A stretch of 64,000 bases of DNA, taken from contig NZ_VOSM01000003.1 in NCBI RefSeq assembly GCF_007997015.1, positions 555,310 through 619,309 of the forward strand. The letters are read 5' to 3'. Source of the stretch: Lujinxingia vulgaris. Lineage in GTDB: Bacteria > Myxococcota_A > Bradymonadia > Bradymonadales > Bradymonadaceae. The notes beneath the pieces are model-generated. The model did not search any database. It was not told where the DNA came from and saw only the letters and a list, made by a program, of their open reading frames with translations. Positions 18,404 to 27,570 of the stretch are shown piece by piece (within the stretch, counting starts at the first letter, position 1; each line of letters starts with the position of its first letter). Made by a program: the position numbers and the translations under genes.

Positions 18404-19846
18404 ATGGCGCCCAACGAGCCCTATTCTGCGCAGTCTCAGCCCACCAAGATCGCTTATATCAACGGCGATCCGAAGACGGTACATATCCGTCGCGCCCAGC
18501 TGATCATCAACCCGGGTGCGGAGGACCAGCGCGAAGTCATCTTCGACCAGAACGTCATCAAGATCGGCGCGCTCGAAGATAACGACGTCGTGCTCGACGA
18601 TGAGACCGTCAGCCGTAATCACTGCCGCATCGTCCAGGAAGACGACCATTACGTGGTCATCGACCAGGGCTCTACCAACGGCACGCACATCAACGGGGTG
18701 CGCATCCGGGAGGCCTTCCTCTCGCCAAACGTGATTTTATGCGTGGGCAACACCAATATTCGCTTTCGCCCCATCGACGAGCAGGTGGCCGTGGAGCCCT
18801 CGCGCACCGAGCGCCTGGGCAACATCGTGGGCCGCTCGGTGAAGATGCGCGAGATCTTCGACATCCTCTCAAAAATCGCCCCCACCGCCGCAACCGTTGT
18901 CATTGAGGGGGAGACCGGCACCGGCAAAGAGGTCGTCGCGCAGACCATCCACCAGATGAGCCCGCGCAAAGACAAGCCTTTCATCGTCTTTGACTGCGGG
19001 GCGGTGCCCGAGAGCCTCATTGAGAGCGAACTTTTTGGCCACGAAAAGGGCAGCTTCACCGGCGCCATCATGACCCGCAAAGGTCTTTTTGAGATGGCCC
19101 AGGGCGGCACGATCTTCCTCGATGAGCTTGGCGAGCTCTCCATCGATCTGCAGCCGAAGCTGCTGCGGGTGCTGGAGCAGCGCGAGGTGCGCCGGGTGGG
19201 ATCCAACAAGCCCATCCCCATCAACGTGCGCGTGGTGGCGGCGACCAACCGCTCGCTCGAAGACGAGGTCAAAGAAGGCCGCTTCCGCGAAGACCTCTTC
19301 TACCGCCTGAGCGTGGTGCGCCTCTTTTTGCCGGCGCTGCGCGAGCGTGTGGAAGATATCCCGCTGCTGGTCGATCACTTCCTCAAGCACCTGGACTGCA
19401 ACCTGGACTTCGATGGCGAGCGCCGCCTGCAGAGCGTGCAACCCGAGGCGCTGGCCGCGCTGATGGCCTACGAGTGGCCGGGCAACGTCCGCGAGCTTGC
19501 CAACGCCATTGAGCGGGCCTGCTCCTTTGCCGAGACCGACATGCTGCAGCTGGCCGATCTTCCCGACTACATCGCCGGGCAGCGGCCGCGTAACGTCGAC
19601 TCCGGCCCGCTGGATGAGGATGATCAATGGAGTGAGATCCCGGCCAAAGCCGAGCTCAAAGAGCAGCCCTTTAAAGAGGCCAAAGAGCAGTGGATCTCGT
19701 CTTTTGAGCGCGACTACATCGCCGAGCTGCTCTCGCGCCACGGCGGCAACATCAGCCAGGCCGCGCGCGAGGCCGACATCGACCGCAAGTACTTCCGCAA
19801 GCTCATGACGAAGTACGGGATCGTGGCCGACGAACTCAGCTCTTAA
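18404..19846 (+). CDS. sigma54-dependent activator with N-terminal FHA domain
   Basis: This 480-residue cytoplasmic regulator opens with an FHA domain (residues about 45-115: S-R-N-H-C and G-S-T-N-G-T), which binds phosphothreonine. The sigma54 AAA+ domain follows: Walker A G-E-T-G-T-G-K-E near 169, G-S-F-T-G-A near 216 in place of the commoner GAFTGA, Walker B G-G-T-I-F-L-D-E, and W-P-G-N-V-R-E-L. A C-terminal Fis-type HTH (A-A-R-E-A-D-I-D-R-K-Y-F-R-K-L) binds enhancer DNA. The architecture matches FHA enhancer-binding proteins of myxobacteria. It sits between two Ser/Thr kinases, so phosphorylation by one or both is a plausible input. The ATG at 18404 has GAGG upstream. Confidence 0.93.
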   Translation: MAPNEPYSAQSQPTKIAYINGDPKTVHIRRAQLIINPGAEDQREVIFDQNVIKIGALEDNDVVLDDETVSRNHCRIVQEDDHYVVIDQGSTNGTHINGVRIREAFLSPNVILCVGNTNIRFRPIDEQVAVEPSRTERLGNIVGRSVKMREIFDILSKIAPTAATVVIEGETGTGKEVVAQTIHQMSPRKDKPFIVFDCGAVPESLIESELFGHEKGSFTGAIMTRKGLFEMAQGGTIFLDELGELSIDLQPKLLRVLEQREVRRVGSNKPIPINVRVVAATNRSLEDEVKEGRFREDLFYRLSVVRLFLPALRERVEDIPLLVDHFLKHLDCNLDFDGERRLQSVQPEALAALMAYEWPGNVRELANAIERACSFAETDMLQLADLPDYIAGQRPRNVDSGPLDEDDQWSEIPAKAELKEQPFKEAKEQWISSFERDYIAELLSRHGGNISQAAREADIDRKYFRKLMTKYGIVADELSS

Positions 19847-19881
19847 TTTCGTATCAGGTCAAGCGATGGGGGGCATCGCCA

Positions 19882-22305
19882 TCAGAGCTCAAAGCGAAGG
19901 TCGCGCCGAAAGCCGGTGCCCTCGCCAGCGCGCAGCTCGATGTTGAAGTCGACCTGGCGGTCGCCTCGCCGAAAACTCAGCGTACGTTGGCCGGCGGCCA
20001 CCGGGATGCGCGCGTCGCCCTCAATCGGGGTCACAAGCCCGGTGTTGATGTCGTCAATGTAGACGCTCCACCAGTCCTCACCGGTGTCTACGCTGAGCCA
20101 GCCGTAATCGTCGCTGTCGCGCACCGGAAGTTCATGCACGGCGTCGCTTTCGATGCGCCCCAGGCCGAGCTCCGGAAACCCGATGGCGCTCTTAAAGGTA
20201 CCCAGCTCCAGGGTGTAAACGCGCTCCGGGCTCAGGTCGGTGAGCACCACCGGCGGCGGGCCGTAAGAGCGGCCGTTGAGCACGACCTCGTGGGCACTCT
20301 CGCCAGCGATGAGCAGGCGGTCGGAGGGCTCCAGGGCAATCTCGACGCGATTCTCCGCACCGATCTCGGCAATGAGATGATGACTGAAGGGTTTGTGGCC
20401 CGGCGCCAGCGCCTCAATGAGGTGGCGGCCGCGGGGCAGGCCCAGTAAGGCGTCGGAACGCTCGCGTACGCTGACCTCCTGGGTGTTTACAAAGACGCGC
20501 AGGCCGTCGATCTGCTGCCAGCTCAGCTGCACTTCGAGATCGGCCGCCAGATCCGCGCGAAGCTCCGCGCGCTCATCGGCTCCTACGGTGATGGAGCGCA
20601 CCAGCGGTTCAAACTCCGGGTGGCGAAGCTCAACGGCGTAGGTCCCGGGCGCAAGATCCGCGATCGTGGCCGGGGAGCCCTGGGCCCGCTCGACCCCATC
20701 GATCCACACGCTGACGCCCTGCGCCGGCGCCACCTGAACGTCCAGCGTCGCCGTAGGCGGCGCTGCGGGCTCGGGGGGCGTGCGCATCATCAAATAGAGC
20801 GCGGCGGTACCGAGCAACGCGACCGCCAGCACGGTCACAAAGGCTGCGACGATGCGCCGGCGAGTGCCGGCATCAAGCCCCGAAGAAACAGGGGCAGCCG
20901 CCGGCGCGGCCCCGGCCAACAGGGGCGACTCGCGGGTGCCGGTGTTTTGAATCGCCGCAAGCGCACGCTGCGGATTGGCCACCCCGGTGACATCGGTGGC
21001 TTCCGCATCAAAGCTCGGTCGAAGCGCGGGGCGTGGCGAGGCCATGGTGTGGCGGCCGGTGGGCTCGGCGGAGAGCACTTCGTCGAGGCGCGCGTCAACC
21101 TCATCGCGGGTCTCATCGATGGTGTCGGGTGCGTCGGCCCAGGCCTCGTAGTCGGAGAGTTCCAGCCCGCCGGCCTGCACCACGGTGTGGTTGGCCACGA
21201 AGGCGTCGAGATCCACACCCTCATCGGGGGCCTCGTCTACATCCCAGATCTGGGTGGCCTCTTCGAGCTCCACGTCGCCGTCGGCGCCGCCCGGCCCGTA
21301 GTTCTGCGAGAAGACCTGGCGAACATCATCAGCGGTGTTGATGCGGCGAAAACGCTCGCGCTTTTGCTTCTCGGCGTCGTACTCCTCGGCAAAAGCGCTG
21401 CGCATCCAGGTGGTGAGCTGGGAGCGGTGGTAAGGCGGCTTCTGCTGAGTGAGGTAGGCTTTGAGATCGGCGGCCATCTCACCGGCCCACTGGTAGCGAT
21501 CTTCGCGTTCGGCGGCCAGCGCGCGCATCACGATGGCTTCCACCTGCGGCGGCACCTTCGGGTTGTAGAGGCATGGCGAGTCGATCTGCGGATCTCGAAT
21601 CAGCCGCATCGTCTCGATCTGGCTCTCACCGCGAAAGAGGCGCTGGTTGGTGAGCAGCTCCCAGAAGAGCGTGCCCATCGCGAAGATGTCGCTGCGGTGG
21701 TCGATGTCGTGGCCCCGCACCTGGTCGGGGCTCATGTAGCCGAACTTCCCCTTGAGCACGCCCACCTGGGTGCGGGTCGACTGTGAGGCGGCCTTGGCGA
21801 TGCCAAAGTCGATGACCTTGACCTGCCCATCCCAGCTCACCAGCACGTTCTGCGGGCTGATGTCGCGGTGGATGATGTTGAGGGGGTTGCCGTTCTCATC
21901 GGTCTTGCGGTGGACGTAGTCCATGCCGCAGGCGATCTCGTGGAGGATATGGCAGGCCATGTCCACCGAGAGGATCGTGTTCTGGCGGCGCACCAGCTTC
22001 TGCAGGGCGAGCAGATCCTGGCCGGCCACAAACTCCATGAGGATGTAGAAGCTCGACTGGAACTTCCCGAGCTCAAAATTCTGCACCACGTTGGGGTGAC
22101 GCAGCTGCACGGTAAGACGGGCTTCATCGATGAACATGCGGATGAAGTCTTCGTCTTCTGCAAGATGCGGCAGAATGCGCTTGAGCGCGAAGTAGCGGTT
22201 GGGGTCCGGGGCGCCCAGGGGCTTGGCCCTGAAGACTTCTGCCATGCCCCCGACACTGACGCGCTCAAGGAGCGTGTATTTCCCAAAGAGAAGGGGTCGT
22301 TCCAA
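19882..22305 (-). CDS. membrane Ser/Thr protein kinase with PEGA-like tail (kinase 2)
   Basis: This 807-residue kinase parallels kinase 1 in layout. Its catalytic domain starts at once (F-G-K-Y-T-L-L-E-R-V-S-V-G-G-M-A-E-V-F) with I-H-R-D-I-S-P-Q-N, D-F-G-I-A-K-A-A and Y-M-S-P-D-Q-V. An acidic linker runs to about residue 490. One membrane helix (about 15 hydrophobic residues around V-T-V-L-A-V-A-L-L-G) is followed by three or four PEGA-like repeats (A-Q-G-V-S-V-W-I-D-G and related). The start is uncertain. I favour the TTG at 22305, which has AGG eight bases upstream and places the kinase fold at the N-terminus as in kinase 1. The GTG at 22401 adds 32 residues with no good ribosome site. The gene converges on the FHA-sigma54 gene with a short gap. 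Confidence 0.88.
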   Translation of the reverse strand: MERPLLFGKYTLLERVSVGGMAEVFRAKPLGAPDPNRYFALKRILPHLAEDEDFIRMFIDEARLTVQLRHPNVVQNFELGKFQSSFYILMEFVAGQDLLALQKLVRRQNTILSVDMACHILHEIACGMDYVHRKTDENGNPLNIIHRDISPQNVLVSWDGQVKVIDFGIAKAASQSTRTQVGVLKGKFGYMSPDQVRGHDIDHRSDIFAMGTLFWELLTNQRLFRGESQIETMRLIRDPQIDSPCLYNPKVPPQVEAIVMRALAAEREDRYQWAGEMAADLKAYLTQQKPPYHRSQLTTWMRSAFAEEYDAEKQKRERFRRINTADDVRQVFSQNYGPGGADGDVELEEATQIWDVDEAPDEGVDLDAFVANHTVVQAGGLELSDYEAWADAPDTIDETRDEVDARLDEVLSAEPTGRHTMASPRPALRPSFDAEATDVTGVANPQRALAAIQNTGTRESPLLAGAAPAAAPVSSGLDAGTRRRIVAAFVTVLAVALLGTAALYLMMRTPPEPAAPPTATLDVQVAPAQGVSVWIDGVERAQGSPATIADLAPGTYAVELRHPEFEPLVRSITVGADERAELRADLAADLEVQLSWQQIDGLRVFVNTQEVSVRERSDALLGLPRGRHLIEALAPGHKPFSHHLIAEIGAENRVEIALEPSDRLLIAGESAHEVVLNGRSYGPPPVVLTDLSPERVYTLELGTFKSAIGFPELGLGRIESDAVHELPVRDSDDYGWLSVDTGEDWWSVYIDDINTGLVTPIEGDARIPVAAGQRTLSFRRGDRQVDFNIELRAGEGTGFRRDLRFEL

Positions 22306-22591
22306 AACGTGGACCTGCGCGCGGCGTCGCAATTCTGGAGGCTGGCAGCCCGCAAAGGCTGCGAGCACCGGGGAGAAGTTCAGCTGAAGTACAGCGCGCA
22401 CTAAGTTGGCGGCGCGATCGGTGCCGGAGTATAGGGAGGAGGCTTATCAAGCGTCAATCGCAGCATTTGCCCCTGAAGCGCTGGACAACGCCGGGGGTGG
22501 GGTGCAGGTTTGGGCCCCGATGAGCCTTCTGGCGAGCACCGCGACACTCTGGACTCGCCGCCCTGCCCTCCCCCACGCCCGCGAGTGAAGT

Positions 22592-23650
22592 ATGAGCCGT
22601 CCGGACATCTCCGATCGAAAACGCGACCACATTGAACTTTGTGCCGACCAGGATGTGGAGGCGCGCATCAAGACCAACCTGCTCGACGCGGTGGAGCTTT
22701 TTCATGATTCGCTGCCGGAGCTCGATGTGGACGCCATCGATCTGAGCGCGAGTTTTGCGGGTAAACGCTTAAAGGCGCCGCTTTTGATCACCGGCATGAC
22801 AGGCGGAGCGCCGGAGGCCGAGCGCATCAACAAAGAGCTCGCGATGGTGGCCCAGGAGCTGGGGCTGGCCTTTGGCGTGGGCAGCCAGCGGGCGATGGCC
22901 CGAAACCCCGATCTCACCGCCACCTACCAGGTGCGCGATGTGGCGCCGGATATCTGCCTGCTGGGCAACATCGGCGCGGTGCAGGCCGCCGAGATGAGCA
23001 CCGCCCAGACCGAAGATCTGGTGGGGGCGATCGGCGCCGACGCGCTCTGCGTGCACCTCAACCCCGGCCAGGAGCTGATTCAGCCCGAGGGCGACCGCGA
23101 CTTCCGCGGCTGCATCGACGCGATCGCGCGCCTGGTCGAGGAGCTCTCGGTGCCGGTCATCGCCAAAGAGACCGGCTGCGGGCTCTCTCCCCGCACGCTC
23201 GACCGCCTGGCGAAGATCGGCGTCAAACACGTCGACACCTCCGGCGCCGGGGGCACCACCTGGATCGGGGTGGAGGCGATGCGCGCGCCGGCCGCACAAC
23301 AGACCCTGGGTGAGCTCTACTGGGACTGGGGCGTGCCCACGGCCGCCTCGATCGTGTACGCAAAGCGCCGTGAAATGAACGTTATCGGCTCCGGCGGGCT
23401 GCGCACCGGCTATGATGCGGCCCGCGCCATCGCGCTGGGCGCCGACATCGCGGGCATGGCGCTCCCCTGGCTGCGGGCCTGCTACAACGAGGGCGCGCCC
23501 GGGGCGCGCGCCTTTGGCGAGCGCTGCCTCACGGCGCTGCGCACCGCCATGGCGCTGACGGGATCGTCCAACGTCGACGAACTTCGCCAGGCCCCGAAGA
23601 TGATTGGCCCGCGCCTGGAGCGCTGGCTTGCGGCCGATCCGCGGCGCTGA
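22592..23650 (+). CDS. fni: type 2 isopentenyl-diphosphate delta-isomerase
   Basis: This 352-residue FMN and NAD(P)H-dependent enzyme interconverts isopentenyl and dimethylallyl diphosphate for isoprenoid synthesis. The TIM barrel shows R-K-x-D-H-I near the N-terminus, I-T-G-M-T-G-G, G-V-G-S-Q-R-A-M, H-L-N-P-x-Q-E near residue 160, K-E-T-G-C-G and the phosphate-binding G-S-G-G-L-R-T-G. The length is typical. In the sequence it stands alone, divergent from kinase 2 and convergent with the efflux cluster, with no other isoprenoid gene adjacent. A type 2 enzyme fits with myxobacterial relatives that make carotenoids and use the mevalonate pathway; this context is inferred. Confidence 0.95.
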   Translation: MSRPDISDRKRDHIELCADQDVEARIKTNLLDAVELFHDSLPELDVDAIDLSASFAGKRLKAPLLITGMTGGAPEAERINKELAMVAQELGLAFGVGSQRAMARNPDLTATYQVRDVAPDICLLGNIGAVQAAEMSTAQTEDLVGAIGADALCVHLNPGQELIQPEGDRDFRGCIDAIARLVEELSVPVIAKETGCGLSPRTLDRLAKIGVKHVDTSGAGGTTWIGVEAMRAPAAQQTLGELYWDWGVPTAASIVYAKRREMNVIGSGGLRTGYDAARAIALGADIAGMALPWLRACYNEGAPGARAFGERCLTALRTAMALTGSSNVDELRQAPKMIGPRLERWLAADPRR

Positions 23651-23685
23651 GCGCCGCGGGTCGGCCATCGGAAATGCGCAACCTA

Positions 23686-26600
23686 TCAGTCCTCATCGAC
23701 CTCCGGGGTTGAGGCCGTCCCATCTTCTGAGGCTGGCTCATCCTCCGGCAGGTCTTGAGAGCTCGCGCTTTCCCGAAACTCGCCAAGGCGCACTTTGCTC
23801 TCTTCGACCGCGCAGTAGAGCGTGGGCACCACAAAGAGCGTCAAAAGCGCGATGGTCATGCCCCCCACCGCCGGCACCGCCATCGGGATCATCACGTCGG
23901 CGCCGGTGCCGTAGCTCGTGAGCACCGGAAGGAGCGCCAGAATCGTGGTTGCCGTGGTCATCAGACAGGGGCGAATGCGGCGAAGCCCCGCCTCCACCAC
24001 CCGCTCGCGCACCTGCTCGATGGTGTCGCTCTTGCCCTCATCAAAGCGTTGTTTGAGGTAGGTGGCCATCACCACGCCGTCGTCGGCGCCGATGCCGAAG
24101 AGCGCAATAAAGCCCACCCACACCGCCACGCTCAGGTTCATGGGGCCAATCTGGAAGATCTCGCGCATCGACACGCCAAAAAGACTCACGTCCAGAAACC
24201 AGGGCTGGCCGTAAAGCCAGATGAGCAGAAACCCGCCGCCGAAGGCCACGGCCACCCCGCTGAAGATGATGAGCGAAGTGAGCAGCGAGCGAAACTGCAG
24301 GTAGATTAAGAGCGCGATGATCACCAGGATCAAGGGCACGAGAATGCGCAGGCGAGCCTCGGCACGCAGGGAGTTTTCGTAACTTCCCGCGAAGCTCAGG
24401 CGCACGCCTTCGGCCAGGCTGAGCTCACCGCGATCCATGGCCTGATCGAGGGTCTGGCGCACGCTCTCCACCACGCTGACCTCGCTTGTGCCCTCGGCCG
24501 CATCGAACATCACGTAGGCCACCAGCGCGGAGTTCTCGCTGCGGATCATCTCCGGGCCGCGCTCGTAGCTCACCGTCGCTATCTCGCTGAGGGGCACCTG
24601 CGCGCCCGAGGCGGTGGGCACCAGAATGCGGTCGATGGCCTCCGGATCATCGCGAAGTTCGCGCGGATAACGCACGCGCATCTCAAATCGCTCGCGCCCC
24701 TCCACGGTCTGGCCGACGCTAATGCCGCCGATCGAGGCCTCGACCACCTGTTGGAAGGCCGCCATGGATACGCCGTAGCGCTCCAGGTGAGCCCGGTCGG
24801 GCTCGATGATGAGGTAGGGCTTTCCGACGGGACGGTCGGCGTTGACGGCCCCCTGGTTGACCAGGGGATGCTCGCGCAAAAGCTCCTGAATCTTCAGCGC
24901 GGCGTCCGCCAGATCCTCCAGGCTCTCGCCCTGCAACCGTACCGCCATCGGCGCGCGGATGCCGCTCTGCAACATCACCAGACGCGTGCTGATCGGCTGC
25001 AAAAGCGGCGCGGTGGTCAGGCCGGGGATATGGCGCGCCACATCGACGAGTTCGTCCCAGATGTCTTCCTGGCGGCGAATCTCATCGCGCCACTGGCGGT
25101 AAGGCAAACCCTTCGGATCTTCGATAAGACCGCCGGTCTCATCGCGCACAAACTCGCCAGCGGCGTCGACCTGAAAACGCATGCGGCGGCCCTGCGCATC
25201 GAGCACGTACTCGGGTTTGTACTGAATGATCGTCTCGACCATGGCCACCGGCGCCGGATCGAGCGCGCTCTCGGCGCGGCCGAGCTTGCCGACCGAGACC
25301 TCCACCTCGGGCACCGTCTCAAAGAGAAGATCGAGGCTCGCGAGCATGTCGCGGGCCTCACCCAGTGAGCCGTGCGGCATGGTCGAGGGCATGTAGAGAA
25401 AGGTACCCTCATCGAGATCGGGCATGAACTCGCGCTCCAGCCCCGGGAAGGCGTGATGGAGCCATTGACCGGGCGCGCTCTTCTGAAAGGCGTCGGGCAT
25501 CCAGCCAAACGTGGCCGAAAAGCCCAGCCAGATCGTCAGCCCCAGGACCACAACGAGCGCCGGGGCGGGCAAAAAGACGGCTTTATGAGCCAGAATCCAG
25601 CGCAAAAGCGTCGGGTAGGCGATGCGAAAGAGCGAAAAGGAGCCCAGCACAAAGCCGACGACGAGCGCCACGACGATCAGGTTAGCGACGACGCCCTGCC
25701 CCGCTCCCAAAGGCATCCAGGAGGTGGTGAGCAACCAGGTGACGACGATGACGACTGCGGCAAGCCCGACCCATCGCAGCGCGCGGCGCGCCCAGATGTG
25801 CGCGGGGGTGTCCTGCCAGAAGCCACGGGCTTTGAGCACATCGTCGATGATCCAGGCCAGGCTGGAGATCAGAAGGGCCACGCCAATGCCGGCGTGGACG
25901 GTGAAGGTGAGCGCGAGAGCGCCGGCGGTGGCGGCCAGCCCCAGAAGAAGACGCGAGCGAAGCGAGCGGGCGCGCGCCCCCAGCACCCAGCTTGCTGCGG
26001 TGGGGATGATGAAGATCGCGATGATCAGGCTCGCCACCAGCGCATAGGTCTTGGTGAAGGCCAGCGGAGTAAAGAGTTTGCCCTCCTGACCGGTGAGCAA
26101 AAAGACCGGCAGAAAGCTCACAACCGTGGTGGTGATCGCGGTGAGAATCGCCGGCGCCACCTCCGAGGCGCCTCGGCCGATCACCGCCAGACGCGGCGCA
26201 TCGTCGGGGGCCTCATCGAGGTGCTGGGCGATGTTCTCGGTCATGATGATGCCCATATCGACCATCGTGCCGATCGCGATCGCGATGCCGGCGAGCGCCA
26301 CCACGTTGGCGTCAACGCCGGTGTACTTCATGGCCACAAAAGTCATGAGCACTGCCAGAGGCAAGAGCGCCGAGACGAGCAGGCTCGCGCGCAGATGCAG
26401 CATGATCAGCATCACCACGAGCACGGTGATCAGGATCTGCTGGTAGAGTGCCAGGCTGAGCGTGCCCAGGGTGCGATCGATGAGCTCGGAACGATCGTAA
26501 AAAGGCACGACCGTGACCTGGCTCACAGTGCCGTCTTCCAGGGTGCGCGAGGGCAAGGCGCGCTGCACCTCGTCGATGGCGTGTTTGACCTCGTCGATGA

Positions 26601-27570
26601 CCTGTTTGGGGTTGGCGCCGTAGCGCGCGGTGACCACGCCGCCGACCGCCTCCACCCCGCTGCGCGTGAGCGCGCCGCGGCGGATGCCCGGGCCGGTGGT
26701 CACACGCGCCACCTCGTCGACCGTCACCGTGACCCCGTCGCGGGTGACCACCGGCGCGCGGGCGATATCATCGAGCGATTCGACGTAGCCCACCCCGCGG
26801 ATCAGGTACTCCACCCCGTTGATCTCGGTGGTACGTGCGCCCACCTCGGCGTTGGACTGGCGCACCGCGTCGGCCACCTGGGCCAATGTGACGTCGTAGG
26901 CGCGAAGGCGAGCCGGGTCGACCTCGACCTGGTACTCCCGTACGTGCCCGCCAATCGAGGCCACCTCAGCCACGCCAGGAGCGCTGGCCAGGGCGTAGCG
27001 CACCGTGAAGTCTTGCAGGGTGCGAAGCTCCTCGGGCCCCCACCCGCCGGCGGGCTCCCCATCGGGGGTGCGGCCTTCGAGCGTGTACCAGAAGACCTGC
27101 CCCAGCGCGGTGGCGTCAGGGCCGAGCTGCGGCGCGACCCCCTCCGGCAGCAGTCCGCCGGGAAGACTCGCCAGGCGCTCGACCAGGCGCGCACGCGTCC
27201 AGTAATACTCGGCGTCCTCCTCAAAGATCACGTAGATCGACGAGAAGCCAAACATGCTCGTGCTGCGGATCGTCTCAACGCCGGGGACTCCGAGCAGCGC
27301 GGTGGTCAAGGGGTAGGTGATCTGATCTTCGATATCCTGCGGGGAGCGCCCGGGCCACTCCGTGAACACGATCTGCTGGTTCTCGCCAAGGTCGGGGATG
27401 GCGTCGACCGGCACCGGATCGCCGGGTTCACCCGCCCCCAGATCCATCGGTGCGACGTAAAGGCCCCAGCCGATCGCGGCCAGCGTAAAGACGACGACCA
27501 ACAAGCGCTGCTGAAGCGCGCCCTCGATCAGACGCCCGATAAAGGAGGTTGAGGAGGTATCAGTGTGCAT
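23686..27570 (-). CDS. cusA: heavy-metal efflux RND permease (CusA/CzcA family) with extra membrane segments
   Basis: This 1294-residue inner-membrane permease is the pump of a tripartite proton-driven efflux system for metal ions, probably copper or silver. Family signs include N-terminal W-P-G-R-S-P-Q-D-I-E-D-Q-I-T-Y-P-L, T-M-F-G-F-S-S-I-Y, M-V-D-M-G-I-I-M-T-E-N and a C-terminal membrane block with G-I-G-A-D-D-G-V-V-M. The protein is 200-250 residues longer than E. coli CusA. Most of the excess is a hydrophobic insertion (about residues 540-680) that looks like three or four added helices between the two RND halves. ATG 27570 overlaps the upstream gene's stop by eleven bases, indicating coupling. 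It is the last gene of the cluster and ends 36 bases from convergent fni. Confidence 0.93.
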   Translation of the reverse strand: MHTDTSSTSFIGRLIEGALQQRLLVVVFTLAAIGWGLYVAPMDLGAGEPGDPVPVDAIPDLGENQQIVFTEWPGRSPQDIEDQITYPLTTALLGVPGVETIRSTSMFGFSSIYVIFEEDAEYYWTRARLVERLASLPGGLLPEGVAPQLGPDATALGQVFWYTLEGRTPDGEPAGGWGPEELRTLQDFTVRYALASAPGVAEVASIGGHVREYQVEVDPARLRAYDVTLAQVADAVRQSNAEVGARTTEINGVEYLIRGVGYVESLDDIARAPVVTRDGVTVTVDEVARVTTGPGIRRGALTRSGVEAVGGVVTARYGANPKQVIDEVKHAIDEVQRALPSRTLEDGTVSQVTVVPFYDRSELIDRTLGTLSLALYQQILITVLVVMLIMLHLRASLLVSALLPLAVLMTFVAMKYTGVDANVVALAGIAIAIGTMVDMGIIMTENIAQHLDEAPDDAPRLAVIGRGASEVAPAILTAITTTVVSFLPVFLLTGQEGKLFTPLAFTKTYALVASLIIAIFIIPTAASWVLGARARSLRSRLLLGLAATAGALALTFTVHAGIGVALLISSLAWIIDDVLKARGFWQDTPAHIWARRALRWVGLAAVVIVVTWLLTTSWMPLGAGQGVVANLIVVALVVGFVLGSFSLFRIAYPTLLRWILAHKAVFLPAPALVVVLGLTIWLGFSATFGWMPDAFQKSAPGQWLHHAFPGLEREFMPDLDEGTFLYMPSTMPHGSLGEARDMLASLDLLFETVPEVEVSVGKLGRAESALDPAPVAMVETIIQYKPEYVLDAQGRRMRFQVDAAGEFVRDETGGLIEDPKGLPYRQWRDEIRRQEDIWDELVDVARHIPGLTTAPLLQPISTRLVMLQSGIRAPMAVRLQGESLEDLADAALKIQELLREHPLVNQGAVNADRPVGKPYLIIEPDRAHLERYGVSMAAFQQVVEASIGGISVGQTVEGRERFEMRVRYPRELRDDPEAIDRILVPTASGAQVPLSEIATVSYERGPEMIRSENSALVAYVMFDAAEGTSEVSVVESVRQTLDQAMDRGELSLAEGVRLSFAGSYENSLRAEARLRILVPLILVIIALLIYLQFRSLLTSLIIFSGVAVAFGGGFLLIWLYGQPWFLDVSLFGVSMREIFQIGPMNLSVAVWVGFIALFGIGADDGVVMATYLKQRFDEGKSDTIEQVRERVVEAGLRRIRPCLMTTATTILALLPVLTSYGTGADVMIPMAVPAVGGMTIALLTLFVVPTLYCAVEESKVRLGEFRESASSQDLPEDEPASEDGTASTPEVDED

